Shown here: in pieces, positions 55,713 to 64,000 of the stretch | How the letters are laid out: every line of letters begins with the position of its first letter | Position numbering within the stretch: position 1 is the first letter of the stretch | Source of the DNA: Saccharomonospora iraqiensis subsp. iraqiensis | Lineage (GTDB): Bacteria > Actinomycetota > Actinomycetes > Mycobacteriales > Pseudonocardiaceae | Assembly (NCBI RefSeq): GCF_000430445.1 | Contig: NZ_KE387086.1 | Span: 72,475 to 136,474 of the forward strand | Length of the DNA stretch: 64,000 nt | Direction: 5' to 3' | Made by a program: the position numbers and the translations under genes | The notes under the pieces: model-generated | Database searches by the model: none | The model's input: the letters and a program-made list of their open reading frames with translations, nothing else | Told to the model about the DNA's origin: nothing

Positions 55713-56584
55713 GTCTGCGTCTCCATCTCTCTGCGGACCTCGTGGATGATCTCAAGCGAGGCGTCGAGGTCGAGCGCGCGGTCGATGGCCTCGTCGAGGC
55801 TGGCGCTCAGTTCGCGGACGACATGTGGTTTGTCGATCAGCGAACCGGTGGTGACGGCCTCCTGCCAAACCATGTCCGGCAGGAGTTGCGAGTGGAAGGA
55901 CAGGATGGTCAGGCCGCCGCCGATGACCGGGTGGGCGCCGGCACTGTAGGGCATGACGTGGATCTTGATGTGGTCGCGACGCTCTTCGCCGAGCTTGGCC
56001 AGACGTGCCAGCTGATGGATCATGACCTCGCGGCTGCCGACTTCCTGCCGGAGGGCCGTCTGCCCGATCACCACGGTGAGGTCGATCGGGTCCGGCTCGT
56101 CGAGACGTGCCTGTCGGGCGAGTCGGGATTCGATCCGCGGGCCGACATCGACAGGCTTGATGTAGGGCGAGCCACCGCGGATCATCGCTCGCGCGTAGTC
56201 AGCGGTCTGCAGCAGGCCCGGAATGGTCTCGGCCGCGTACTGACGGAAGGCGCGGGCGCCGGCCTCCAACCCGATGAACCGCAGGAACTCCTCGGAGTAG
56301 AGCCGGGCGTAGTCGTCCCACCATTCCCGTTGCTCAGCCTGCCTGCGCAGCGCCTCAAGCTCGTCGAGCTGCCCTGTGGACAGCTCGTAGACCCGCGCCA
56401 GCTCTACCAGCTTGGTCGCGGTGAGCTTGCGTTTCGCAATCTCGATCGACGACAAGTTGTTGCCGCCGATACCGGTCTGCTTGCCGACCGCGTTCAGCGT
56501 CAAACCCAGCTGCTCACGGCGTTCGCGTAGTCGTAGGCCCAGCTCCAGCGCTTGAACCGTGCTCGATTCCGGCGCGTTTCCCAT
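55709..56584 (-). CDS. XRE regulator with DUF5753 (Scr1-type), second copy
   Basis: A 291-residue regulator. The HTH covers about 12-70 (LGLRLRERREQLGLTLNAVG, NNLSSIEIAKRKLTATKLVEL), and DUF5753 about 100-285 (YAAETIPGLLQTADYARAMIRG, IGQTALRQEVGSREVMI). ATG 56584 has GGGGAG nine bases upstream. It is followed, with a GTGA overlap, by the DUF397 gene, the classical pairing. It is paralogous to 52697-53530 but with a different accessory gene. Confidence 0.88.
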   Translation of the reverse strand: MGNAPESSTVQALELGLRLRERREQLGLTLNAVGKQTGIGGNNLSSIEIAKRKLTATKLVELARVYELSTGQLDELEALRRQAEQREWWDDYARLYSEEFLRFIGLEAGARAFRQYAAETIPGLLQTADYARAMIRGGSPYIKPVDVGPRIESRLARQARLDEPDPIDLTVVIGQTALRQEVGSREVMIHQLARLAKLGEERRDHIKIHVMPYSAGAHPVIGGGLTILSFHSQLLPDMVWQEAVTTGSLIDKPHVVRELSASLDEAIDRALDLDASLEIIHEVRREMETQT

Positions 56585-57056
56585 CAGCGGCGCTCCCCAC
56601 CTGTCCTGAGTACGCAGTGCGTTGGTCTCAGTATCACAGTCTCGCACCGACAAGTACACACGATTGGAGTATACCTTCATAAGTGTTCTCGCCTTACATT
56701 GATAGTACTCATGAGGTTCCTGACTGAACTGCGAGTGTTCGCATTGACGGTTGAGGTGATCTCGAGGTGCTCGGCGCGTCCCAGCCGGTGCCTATGACGG
56801 CACTGCCCTCGGTCGGCCCGCTACTCGCGACACGGGTCGATGAACGGCGCCAGATCGCCCGAGCACGTCGTGCCGACCTCACCGAAGTCGCTGAGTTGCT
56901 GGTCCCAACACGCTCGGCCATGTCGTCCTACTGGGACGGTCGGCCGAGTTGCCGGCGGCGGGTGGCGCTGCGTCGAGAGTCCCTTCCCGCACACGACGAC
57001 TCCGCGCGCCGCCCGCCGCCCTCTCTCCGTCGTACGGATACGGCACTTCGATCGTC
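56585..57056. other. 472-bp region upstream of the second XRE module
   Basis: The first 150 bp are AT-rich and hold the regulator's promoter. From 56794 a plus-strand frame begins MTALPSVGPLLATRVDERRQ and looks coding for about 60 residues, then turns Arg-rich and shadows the next ORF. It may be a remnant, but I cannot support it as a gene. Confidence 0.4.
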
Positions 57057-57245
57057 ATGCCGGATCCGTTTCCTCCACAGCAGTCCCCTGGGCGGATCCG
57101 CCAGGAGACGATTAAGGCGACACCACCGGAGCTCGACCTCGACACAGCCGCTGCGCTGGCCACGACCACCGGTGGGCAGGCGTTGACCCCGACCTCCGCC
57201 TGCCCACCGGGTTCCACTGCAGATGCGAACTCGGCACCCGTCTGA
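57057..57245 (+). CDS. 62-residue peptide, possible lanthipeptide-like precursor
   Basis: A small ORF (MPDPFPPQQSPGRIRQETIK onward). An ELDLDTAAALA stretch resembles the F-x-L-D box of class I lanthipeptide leaders. A TTTGG follows, then a Thr/Ser/Cys-containing tail (ALTPTSACPPGSTADAN). Only one cysteine is present, so at most one lanthionine ring could form. The ribosome-binding site is weak. The lanthipeptide-type operon lies 1.7 kb away on the other strand, and its own precursor may instead lie beyond the right edge. Confidence 0.42.
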   Translation: MPDPFPPQQSPGRIRQETIKATPPELDLDTAAALATTTGGQALTPTSACPPGSTADANSAPV

Positions 57246-57417
57246 GGCTGTGCACGCAGATGCGCATGACGCCACGAAACCACCACGCCCGATGGCGTAC
57301 TGACACCTACCGAACCGAGAGTGACTCACGCCGGATCGTGGTACAGAGCGATGCTCGCCGCGGCGCTCGAGTCGCTCGCCTTCCCCCACCAGTTAACCAA
57401 GGAATCGGAGTATCGCC

Positions 57418-57900
57418 ATGGCGACGACGATGCATCGGGACGACCCGACATCACCCCCGACGCCACCTCCCGCCGAAGCGTTCGACCTCGCCGCAGGCAT
57501 GGGATTCTTCCGGGGCCTGGGATGGCCGACCAGCATCGACACCCGCCGACGACGGCTTGTGGTGCATACCGGCGATGCTCTCGATGCACTGATCGTGCCC
57601 AGGGACCTGGCCAACGCCGTCGCCATGACGCTGAGCACGAGCCTCATGAGCGGCCCCGTCAGCACTGACAGCAGCCACCGCTGGTGGACCTTCCTGACGG
57701 CACCGTGCCAGCGGGCCACTCTGGAACTGCCTGCCGAGCTGCGAACAGCACGGGTACACGCCGTTCCGCGCCGCGGTCACACCGTGGTGCCGCACCCGGC
57801 GGCCCCTCACTGGGTACAACGCCCGCAGCCGGACCGGCCCCTCCCCCCGTGGTCCGCGGTCGTCGCGATCACTCGCAAAGTTCTGCAGATACAACACTGA
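57418..57900 (+). CDS. Hypothetical protein
   Basis: A 160-residue soluble protein of unknown family. A Pro-rich N-terminus is followed by a compact domain (AAGMGFFRGLGWPTSIDTRRRRLVV, ALIVPRDLANAVAMTL, HRWWTFLTAPC) and a basic tail. ATG 57418 is preceded by GGAGTATCGCC, a good ribosome-binding site. It is the first of several small plus-strand genes that converge on the lanthipeptide-type operon. Confidence 0.65.
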   Translation: MATTMHRDDPTSPPTPPPAEAFDLAAGMGFFRGLGWPTSIDTRRRRLVVHTGDALDALIVPRDLANAVAMTLSTSLMSGPVSTDSSHRWWTFLTAPCQRATLELPAELRTARVHAVPRRGHTVVPHPAAPHWVQRPQPDRPLPPWSAVVAITRKVLQIQH

Positions 57901-57983
57901 TCACGCGCTCTCACGCTCGAGTTCGTCGAGCCGTGCGCGGCCACCAGCGCCGCATTCCCGCCCATCACTCAGAAGGTCCCCTC

Positions 57984-58313
57984 ATGCGCATACCCGTGGA
58001 CCAAGTCACCGCCGCCACACCCTGCCCCGGCGTACGCAGTACTGGGACGTGGCACTACCCGCGAACGGCGTCCGACCGGCCCATCACCATGCCCTACCTC
58101 GCCAAGGGGCCGCTGGGACAGCACCAGGTCGTCATGCCCTCCCTGTGCGCCCGCGAGTACCTACTCCCACCTCACTCTGACGCCGACTCACCTGGTCCGG
58201 TATGCAGCGAATGCCGCGAGCGACTCGCCGCCCTGGCGAAAACCCGAGCGGCTGTGGCAGCGCCCGAACGCCCCGCCGAGAATGCCAGCCCGGCCGACAT
58301 CCCTACTCGATGA
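57984..58313 (+). CDS. Small protein with a putative zinc-binding Cys cluster
   Basis: A 109-residue hypothetical protein. The central part has VVMPSLCAREYLLPP and a later PVCSECRERL. This C...CxxC arrangement is seen in small actinomycete zinc-ribbon-like proteins encoded near XRE modules. ATG 57984 with GAAGG upstream. Function unknown. Confidence 0.58.
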   Translation: MRIPVDQVTAATPCPGVRSTGTWHYPRTASDRPITMPYLAKGPLGQHQVVMPSLCAREYLLPPHSDADSPGPVCSECRERLAALAKTRAAVAAPERPAENASPADIPTR

Positions 58314-58416
58314 GAGCCGAGCCGCTGTGGGACGCCACGAACTCCGCGACAGCACAGGAAAACTCACTCCGGGGAGACCCGATCCAAGTCGCAGCGGACG
58401 TCATAGCGCAGAAGCG

Positions 58417-58629
58417 ATGGAAGCACTGACCGAACCGTTCCTCACCTACGAGCGGGCGCTCCTGTATGGCTCGACGGACCAACTGCCGGCAGTCGTCGAA
58501 CACGATCGTCAGTGGCCCACAGTCGATCTGGACGACCCGGGCGTCAAGGGCGAACGGGAACGTGCCGTTGACGCCGCGATCCAGCGGGCCCATCCGACGC
58601 GAGCGCCACAACGACAGCGACGGCGATGA
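58417..58629 (+). CDS. Possible small ORF
   Basis: A 70-codon frame (MEALTEPFLTYERALLYGST, DQLPAVVEHDRQWPTVDLDD, then an Arg-rich end). The first 50 residues have protein-like composition, but there is no clear ribosome-binding site and no known family. It may be a fragment. Confidence 0.3.
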   Translation: MEALTEPFLTYERALLYGSTDQLPAVVEHDRQWPTVDLDDPGVKGERERAVDAAIQRAHPTRAPQRQRRR

Positions 58630-58709
58630 CACCCGCCCACGACGGAGTACGAGGTGGCCCGGCTGCTCGACCTGATGCGCAAGAGAGGGACCACGGGAGG
58701 AGCCACGCC

Positions 58710-58832
58710 ATGCGTCACCTCAGAAGACCCGCTCCGGGGAGCTACCCAGGACCGGAAGACCCCTTACGATTCGTCCTCGGTGTCCTGACGATCGTCGGGC
58801 TGTTGATGGTGGTCTCCGCTGTCATCGGATGA
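58710..58832 (+). CDS. 40-residue single-pass membrane peptide
   Basis: ATG 58710 is preceded by GGGAGGAG, a strong ribosome-binding site. The product has a basic N-terminus (MRHLRRPAPG) and one transmembrane helix (FVLGVLTIVGLLMVVSAVIG, residues 21-40) that ends the protein. Unknown function; small membrane peptides of this type are often missed. Confidence 0.55.
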   Translation: MRHLRRPAPGSYPGPEDPLRFVLGVLTIVGLLMVVSAVIG

Positions 58833-58962
58833 CGGGAGTGCTGGCCTGACCCGCACCGGCCACGATCATCGTGTTCCGAGACAGGGTTCAGGGCTTGCGG
58901 GCGACCACACATCCGACGAGGCGCTGGGCGTCGTTGAGTGGACGGAGTGCGGGACCGTCGGG

Positions 58963-59736
58963 TCACCACGAGTCACAGGGCACCACCTCGGGCGGCGATC
59001 CGGCAGCGTGCGGGATGACTTCCAGGCCGGGCACCATCTCCAGGATCTGGTCGGCGGTGCGGAACACTCCCGAGCCCATCGGGCTGTCGAGCATGGACCG
59101 CTCCATCGCCCGCGCCGTAGCCGACAGCTCCGGAATCTCGGGGTCGTAGAAATGGGACACCGCCACGAACGAACCGGACGGCAGCGGGTCGACGTAGGCA
59201 CGCATCACCTCGGCGTAGTCGTCACCGAGGTAATGGTGGAGGGTGGAGACATGCAGCAACCCGATCGGCTCGTCGAAGTCGAGGTGCTCGCGCACGAGCT
59301 CATGCTCGTAGACGTCCTTGGGCCGATAGATGTCCGCGTCGGCGATCCCCGTGTGCTCGTTCTCGGCCAGCAGCGCGTTGCCGTGCGCCAGCACCACCGG
59401 GTCGTTATCGACATACACCACCCGGATCCGCTCGTCGATGCGCTGAGCCACCTGATGGGTGTTCTCCGCGGTCGGCAGACCCGAACCACAGTCGAGGAAC
59501 TGGGTGATGCCCGCCTGATTGGCCAAAAACCGCACCACGCGAATGAGGAAGTTCCGGTTCCCCCACGCCATGTCACGCACCTCGGGCGCGGCGGTCCTGA
59601 TCGCGTCGAGCACCTGACGGTCGATGGCGTAATTGTCCTTACCACCGAGGGCCGCGTCGTACACGCGGGCGATACTGGCCCGGGTCGGATCCACCCCGAC
59701 CGGCGTCGAGCTGGGTGCGTTCGCGGGTTCACCCAT
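58963..59736 (-). CDS. SAV2177/DUF574-type SAM-dependent methyltransferase
   Basis: A 257-residue methyltransferase. ASIARVYDAALGGKDNYAIDR near the N-terminus and FLDCGSGLPTAENTHQVAQ (SAM motif I) are hallmarks of this actinomycete family, as is YVDNDPVVLAH. ATG 59736 has GGGAG upstream; the longer frame is unlike the family. It is the last gene of the minus-strand lanthipeptide-type run, 111 bases after the TPR-like gene, and may or may not modify the peptide. Confidence 0.9.
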   Translation of the reverse strand: MGEPANAPSSTPVGVDPTRASIARVYDAALGGKDNYAIDRQVLDAIRTAAPEVRDMAWGNRNFLIRVVRFLANQAGITQFLDCGSGLPTAENTHQVAQRIDERIRVVYVDNDPVVLAHGNALLAENEHTGIADADIYRPKDVYEHELVREHLDFDEPIGLLHVSTLHHYLGDDYAEVMRAYVDPLPSGSFVAVSHFYDPEIPELSATARAMERSMLDSPMGSGVFRTADQILEMVPGLEVIPHAAGSPPEVVPCDSW

Positions 59737-59847
59737 GGTCGTCTCCCGTGACGTGTCGGACGCGGACAGTGACACGATAACTGGTCCTCCCCCCCCGGCG
59801 GGGATACCAGTGGGTACAGTGATCGTCCGGTGCGGCGCCAGGGGGAA

Positions 59848-61008
59848 TCAACTTCTCAGGACTCGGGTGAGGACCTGTTCGCTGAGGTCGAGCGCGGTAA
59901 CCAAGGGCGGCGGAGGGCCACAGGACGACCGGCGGTTGACGAGGCCGGCCAGAATCCCGGCCGGTGTCTCGTTCCCGTGGTGAAGGCCAGCGGACGAGAC
60001 GACGCTGGTCAATGCTCGCCGGTCCGTGTCGGACAGGCCGGGTCCGCAGGCTCGATGGGCGAGCACGTCGCGGGCGGTGTAGGCGTCCGTCGAGGTCATC
60101 GCCCGACGTGTGATCTCGGTGGCGAGTGGGGCGTGAAGAGTGTCGTCGGCGAGGTCGAGCACGCAGAGGCCGAGGCGGCAGTGGAAAACCGGCGGCGGCG
60201 GTTGCTTGGCGAGTTCGAGGTAGCGCTCAACCATCGTCGCTCTGGACGGCTGGGCGTCACTGCCGGAGAGGGTGCGGCACAGCGTGGCGAGGTAGGACGC
60301 GACGGCCTGTTCCCACAGTTCCGGTGTGGAGCTGTGGTTCACCAGGTCGAGGGCGTGGTCGTAGTCGCCGCGGACGAGGTGGGTGATGATGGCGACCTGT
60401 CTGCCGTCGAATATCCGGTCGCCGATGCCGTTGTGGCGTTCGGTGTGTTCGAGCGCGTCGTCCCAGCGTCCGGCACGGGTGAGCGCCCGAGTGCCGTCGG
60501 CGAGCAGCACCGTCCAGAGGAACCGGAGCAGTTCCCGCCGCCCTTCCCGCCCGTCGAGGAGGTCGTTAAGGTCGATGGTCCGGTGATCGATCTCTGCAGC
60601 GGTCCTGTCCCTGAGTGTGCGGTAGGCGTTGGTGAACAGCTTGTGGGCACGGGTTCCGTGCCCGTTGCGGATGTGGAGCCGTCCGAGGTTGACGAGTGGT
60701 TGCAGGGCGAGCTTGGCCGTTCTCGGCTCCAGCGGTGCGTGAGCGTGGAAGAGGTCGAACTGGCGCCAGCACAGCTCGCGCGCCCGGCCAGTCAGGCCGC
60801 AGTCGCTGAGCAGGAGTGCCGCCTTGTTGTGTGCTTCGGCGGCGGAGACGAGCCGGTGCTCCTCGGGCCCCTCGTCTGCGGCGTGTGCGAGTTGAGTGAT
60901 CTCCTCGACACAAGCCGGGAGCGCCCGACAGGCCGGTCGTGGCCTCGGTAGGAGGGGGAACCATGCGGTGAGGCTGTAGCGGAGGTCGTCGTTGCTGGGG
61001 TTGCGCAC
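59848..61008 (-). CDS. TPR-like helical protein
   Basis: A 386-residue helical-repeat protein (LVSAAEAHNKAALLLSDCGL, KLALQPLVNLGRLHIRNGHG, ALTRAGRWDDALEHTERH, AIITHLVRGDYDHALDL), with no HTH in the part I can read. I start at GTG 61008, just 14 bases after the SpaB_C-like gene; the ribosome-binding site is weak. Similar proteins accompany actinomycete class I lanthipeptide loci, where their role is unknown. Confidence 0.68.
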   Translation of the reverse strand: MRNPSNDDLRYSLTAWFPLLPRPRPACRALPACVEEITQLAHAADEGPEEHRLVSAAEAHNKAALLLSDCGLTGRARELCWRQFDLFHAHAPLEPRTAKLALQPLVNLGRLHIRNGHGTRAHKLFTNAYRTLRDRTAAEIDHRTIDLNDLLDGREGRRELLRFLWTVLLADGTRALTRAGRWDDALEHTERHNGIGDRIFDGRQVAIITHLVRGDYDHALDLVNHSSTPELWEQAVASYLATLCRTLSGSDAQPSRATMVERYLELAKQPPPPVFHCRLGLCVLDLADDTLHAPLATEITRRAMTSTDAYTARDVLAHRACGPGLSDTDRRALTSVVSSAGLHHGNETPAGILAGLVNRRSSCGPPPPLVTALDLSEQVLTRVLRS

Positions 61009-61022
61009 GGCACGTGGTCCGA

Positions 61023-61868
61023 TCAGTCGAAGACGAGCGTGGTCGCGGTGTGGGCGAGCAGGGTCTGGTTCGTGGGGGTGAGGCCCCACCGGTTGAACGC
61101 GAACAGCACGTGGTGGGCGAGAACGGCGCGGATGCCTCGTTGAAGTGCGCCGTCCCGCGCCAGCTGCGCCAACCGCTCCCCCGCGTGGTCGAAGGCCGTA
61201 AACCATCCTGTGGCGAAGCTCAGGCCGTTGTGGGTGTCGCGGACGAGGTCGACGGTGTCGACGGTCATCAGCCGACGCACGGCCGGTTGCAGCGCGCCCA
61301 GCCTCTCGGGTGGCAGTTCGTCGGCTGGTCGGCGGTGCTGTGCGATCCGGGCCCAGATGTCTCCCTGTTCGTACCAATCCTGTCCGGCAGCGCGGAACAG
61401 GCGACTGCACAGCAGAACCGCCAGCTCCGCCCGCCCCACAGCCGCCGGGGCGTCGGTACGGAGGAGGTCGAGGTACGTCAGCAGGTGGCGGCTGTCCTGG
61501 TGGAACAAGGTGTGCGCCAATGCCATGCCGGTGTCGCCGCCGAAGGCGTGCACCTCGGGTTCGTACAGGCCCGGTGTCGTCGACGGGGTGTGCTTGTGGA
61601 GGAGGGCGAGCGCGTCGGTAGCGGCGGACTCGTCGGGTGGGAGGATGCGCACGCGCCAGCAGGGCCGGCGCCGCGCGGTTTCGTGTGCGGCGAGACTGTT
61701 GCGCTCGTGGGGTCCGGGTGGTTCGGTTTTGCGCATGAAGAACCAGGTGTCGATCAGCCCGGCGTCTTCGGCTTCGGTGAGGGCGGGCCGGAGACGGGTG
61801 AGCGCGGCTTCTTCGACGGTGCCCCAGTCGGGGAACCGGACGTTGAGTTGACGCCATGACGGGGTCAC
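61023..61868 (-). CDS. Thiopeptide-type bacteriocin biosynthesis (SpaB_C-like) protein
   Basis: A 281-residue protein of the stand-alone LanB C-terminal type. It starts with TPSWRQLNVRFPDWGTVEEAALTRLRPAL and carries TWFFMRKTEPPG and PCWRVRIL, as in thiopeptide-type biosynthesis proteins that eliminate glutamate from glutamylated Ser/Thr or bind the leader. GTG 61868 has AAAGGA upstream. It lies 22 bases after lanC. The neighbouring LanB already has its own C-terminal domain, so two such domains are encoded. Confidence 0.82.
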   Translation of the reverse strand: MTPSWRQLNVRFPDWGTVEEAALTRLRPALTEAEDAGLIDTWFFMRKTEPPGPHERNSLAAHETARRRPCWRVRILPPDESAATDALALLHKHTPSTTPGLYEPEVHAFGGDTGMALAHTLFHQDSRHLLTYLDLLRTDAPAAVGRAELAVLLCSRLFRAAGQDWYEQGDIWARIAQHRRPADELPPERLGALQPAVRRLMTVDTVDLVRDTHNGLSFATGWFTAFDHAGERLAQLARDGALQRGIRAVLAHHVLFAFNRWGLTPTNQTLLAHTATTLVFD

Positions 61869-61890
61869 GTGACGTTCCTTTCCCCACCAC

Positions 61891-63105
61891 TCAGGTCAGC
61901 AGCAGGCAGGAGTCCCACCCGCTGTGTGGGGGCGCGTCGGTGCCGAGGGTGTGCAGTGCCAGGGCGATGCCCGCTGCACCGTCGAGGAATTCGGGGTTGT
62001 GCGGGGGCGGCGCGAGTCGATCGAGGAGCCGCCGGCGCAGGCCGGGCAGGGTGGTGGCGAGGTCGCCGGTGTCGGCGTCGGCGGCCATGCGCCACGCGGT
62101 TTGGACGATCCCGGCCAGACCGTGGCACAGGCCGAGGTCGGTGACGCGGTCGAGCTGGGCAGGGTCTCGAAGGACGCTCACCATCGCGGCTTCGGCGAGG
62201 TGCGTGCGGCCGGGATCGTGCAGGGCCAGGCCGGCGAGTTGCTGTGCGCGGGCCAGCCCCACGGTGCCGTAGCACCAGCGTGGCGCCTGCCGCTGGGACG
62301 TCGCGACGTATCCTGCTTCCCCGTTGTCCCGGGTGATCACGCCCGGCCACCACGGACCCGGCTGCTGCCAGGGATCCAGCCAACTGCAGATGCGGGTGAT
62401 GGCGTCCCGATGTCCGTCGACGACTATCCCGCGCAGCAGGGCCAGTGACAACAGCGCCAAGGGTGCGGCGATGCCGTGTGACATGCCGATATTGCCGTGA
62501 CCACCGGGGAACTCGGCGGTCACCGCGCCGTTGGGAGACACCTCGGTCCACCATCCGGGCAGGTCGGCGCGCGACCCCGGCAGGGGTTCGGTCAACCGGA
62601 CGAGGTAGCTCAGCACGGCGCGGGTGATGTCGTGATCGGGGTGGTGTCGGAGGTGGTAGCTGCCGAATCCGGCCAGCCCGCGGAACAGGTCGAACTCGGC
62701 CAGGATTGGACGCTCCCCGCGGTCGAGGCGCGCGTGCGCGAGGTCGAGACGCGCCCGGGTGAGCTCGACGGTCTTCGCGTCCAACGCGGCCAGGGCCGGT
62801 GGGCACCGGCGGGCGTCCTCGGCGACCGAACGAGTCAGGAATCCCAGGGCCGCGGCGCCGTAGAACAGGGTCGCGTTGCGGCCGGTGCTGAGGTCGTCGC
62901 CTGCGGCAGCCGACAGCCAGACGCGGGCGGTGTCCCAGGTGCCGTGGCCGCAGCGGGCCCGTTCGAGGTGCAGCAGCGCGACGCCCGCCGCGCCGCCGAG
63001 CAGCGACTGCGGCCGGGTACGGCCCCTCCCGCTCTGCGGGTAGCTCGTCTGCGGGTCGGCCAGGTGGTCGGCGAGCTCGTCGACCGCGGGCGAGGGCCTC
63101 GGCAT
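61891..63105 (-). CDS. lanC: LanC-like lanthionine cyclase
   Basis: A 404-residue cyclase that would add cysteine thiols to dehydrated Ser/Thr. Zinc ligands are seen as C278 in RWCYG and C327-H328 in LCHG, and the GNIGMSHG motif has H210. The (alpha/alpha)6-barrel repeats are present. ATG 63105 lies three bases after the upstream LanB stop, so the genes are coupled. It is an intact, normal-length member. Confidence 0.9.
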   Translation of the reverse strand: MPRPSPAVDELADHLADPQTSYPQSGRGRTRPQSLLGGAAGVALLHLERARCGHGTWDTARVWLSAAAGDDLSTGRNATLFYGAAALGFLTRSVAEDARRCPPALAALDAKTVELTRARLDLAHARLDRGERPILAEFDLFRGLAGFGSYHLRHHPDHDITRAVLSYLVRLTEPLPGSRADLPGWWTEVSPNGAVTAEFPGGHGNIGMSHGIAAPLALLSLALLRGIVVDGHRDAITRICSWLDPWQQPGPWWPGVITRDNGEAGYVATSQRQAPRWCYGTVGLARAQQLAGLALHDPGRTHLAEAAMVSVLRDPAQLDRVTDLGLCHGLAGIVQTAWRMAADADTGDLATTLPGLRRRLLDRLAPPPHNPEFLDGAAGIALALHTLGTDAPPHSGWDSCLLLT

Positions 63106-63108
63106 AGC

Positions 63109-64000
63109 TCACGGTTGTCCTCCGGTGCGGGCGTTCCAACGCAAGGCGGCGGCACGAGCCAGGCGTAAGCAGGCCCGTTCGTCCTCGACGGCGACCCCGG
63201 CCATGCGGACGTGGTGCAGGTGCAGCAGATCAGCGAGCACACCGGCGGGTTCGGGCCGGCCGGAGTCTTCCAGGGCGCGGCGGTAGGCGGCCAGGGCCCG
63301 TCGGCGGTCCTGCCAGGTGGCCGCGAGGTCCCCACCTCCGGGGCAGGGCACGAACGGCGGCCCAGTCCCCGCGCGGATCAGCCAGACGCAACGCCGCCTC
63401 GTGCAGCGTCCGCTCTGGCGCCGGGCCCGACGGGGTGCGGGCGTGGTCGAGCAACCATCGCATCCCGCCGTCGGGAGCGTCGTGGAACGAGCAGGCGAGG
63501 TTGACCATGCTCGCCGCGGCCAGGGCCATCCCCGGGACCGCGTCGCGGTCGAGGGTGCGCAGCTGGGCGAGCACCGCGCGGGAGTCGGCGGCGAACACCG
63601 ACTCCGCGGCTTCCCTCGCCGCACCAGTCCCGAACCGGCCGGTTTCGGGGTAGTAGGTGTCGAACTGCGCGCGGCCGACGAGCCCCCGCTCACGGAGCCG
63701 GGCCACCCACCGGTTGATTTCAGCCACCATGCGGGTGGCTTCGTCGGGGTCCCGCAGCCGGAATCGCAGGCGCAGGTGCGGGTCGGGGTCGTGGTAGCGC
63801 AGGAACCACCACTCCGGCTCGCGGTCCCAGGCGGACAACAGCTCGGGCAGATGGCCGAGGAGCACAGCGTTGTCCCGGTCGGGATGCGTGTAGAGCTTGA
63901 CGTAAGCCCACTGTTCACTCCCGGGGAGATGTCCGTGTTCGCGGCCGAGGAGGTGCGCCGACCAGCGCGGCGACGGGGTCGAGGTGGTGGACACCAGCGG
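63109..64000 (-). pseudogene. lanB: Lantibiotic dehydratase C-terminal part (partial, frameshifted)
   Basis: The frame is open at the right edge and reads WSAHLLGREHGHLPGSEQWAY, then PEWWFLRYHDPDPHLRLRFRL, the SpaB_C region of a LanB dehydratase, so the start lies beyond 64000. Near 63340 the frame breaks: the first frame runs off into GHLAGPPTG and stops at 63230, while the expected ending (DLAATWQDRRRALAAYRRAL to WNARTGGQP, stop at 63109) continues in another frame. Adding one base in the G-run near 63339-63343 restores a single frame. Either a one-base deletion has damaged the last ~80 residues or it is a sequencing error. Confidence 0.78.

Noticed and set aside
56794..57186. Plus-strand ORF beginning MTALPSVGPLLATRVDERRQ
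   Set aside because: Only the first half looks coding; the second is Arg-rich and overlaps the 57057 ORF. Kept as a note in the intergenic entry.
1..64000. CRISPR arrays, rRNA, tRNA or complete insertion sequences
   Set aside because: I saw no regularly spaced repeat array, no rRNA-like sequence, no convincing tRNA cloverleaf and no transposase with terminal repeats. A tRNA/Infernal search would be needed to be certain.

Overview
The window is about 70% GC, with GTG starts, stop/start overlaps and gene families (DUF397, DUF5753 XRE regulators, DUF6879, SAV2177 methyltransferases) typical of a filamentous actinomycete. Pseudonocardiaceae (Amycolatopsis/Saccharomonospora-like) is my inference from gene content; no rRNA, tRNA or marker gene is present to prove it.

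Layout. (1) 1-8.2 kb is ordinary chromosome: two amidohydrolase-type genes (the first cut by the window edge and fused to an Atu4866 domain), two MmyB-type XRE regulators, an SDR, a 1-Cys peroxiredoxin, a DUF2157 membrane protein and a RibD_C/DHFR-like protein. (2) 8.2-14.7 kb is a glycerol catabolism locus: glpF-glpK-glpD on the minus strand, divergent from an IclR regulator followed by a second glycerol kinase. (3) 14.7-19.5 kb is a TetR / MDR oxidoreductase / FAD monooxygenase / MFS exporter cassette flanked by two 80-bp imperfect direct repeats. (4) 19.4-46 kb is a defence and conflict island read on the minus strand. It holds a Type III CBASS (CD-NTase, HORMA, TRIP13-like ATPase, Cap4-SAVED nuclease), a Nudix pseudogene, a DddA-like cytosine deaminase toxin with an Imm1-type immunity protein and a small helical partner, a hypothetical gene, and a complete Type 2 BREX (Pgl) operon in the order pglW-pglX-pglY-pglZ-brxD-brxHI. 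(5) 46-58.9 kb is an accessory region. It has two anchored hypothetical proteins and a TPR-type XRE regulator facing a 37-codon ORF with a full-length Shine-Dalgarno, a JmjC-like cupin and an aldo/keto reductase, which converge on a phosphotransferase-like gene; this looks like a peptide-modification locus. Two XRE-DUF5753 modules (with DUF6879 and DUF397 partners) and several small genes follow. (6) 58.9-64 kb is the downstream part of a class I lanthipeptide-type operon on the minus strand: LanB C-terminal part (frameshifted), LanC, a stand-alone thiopeptide-type (SpaB_C-like) protein, a TPR-like protein and a SAV2177 methyltransferase.

How the parts work together. In CBASS, infection would license the CD-NTase through the HORMA protein. 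Its nucleotide product would bind the SAVED domain and trigger DNA destruction by Cap4, while the TRIP13-like ATPase resets HORMA. In BREX/Pgl, PglX methylates host DNA and PglW/Y/Z with BrxD/BrxHI block unmodified phage. The middle third of pglX is conspicuously AT-richer than its flanks, suggesting exchange of its specificity region. The most novel-looking items are the 49.4-52.6 kb peptide/cupin/AKR/kinase locus, the deaminase module with its uncharacterised neighbours between two defence systems, and the repeat-flanked cassette at 14.7-19.5 kb.
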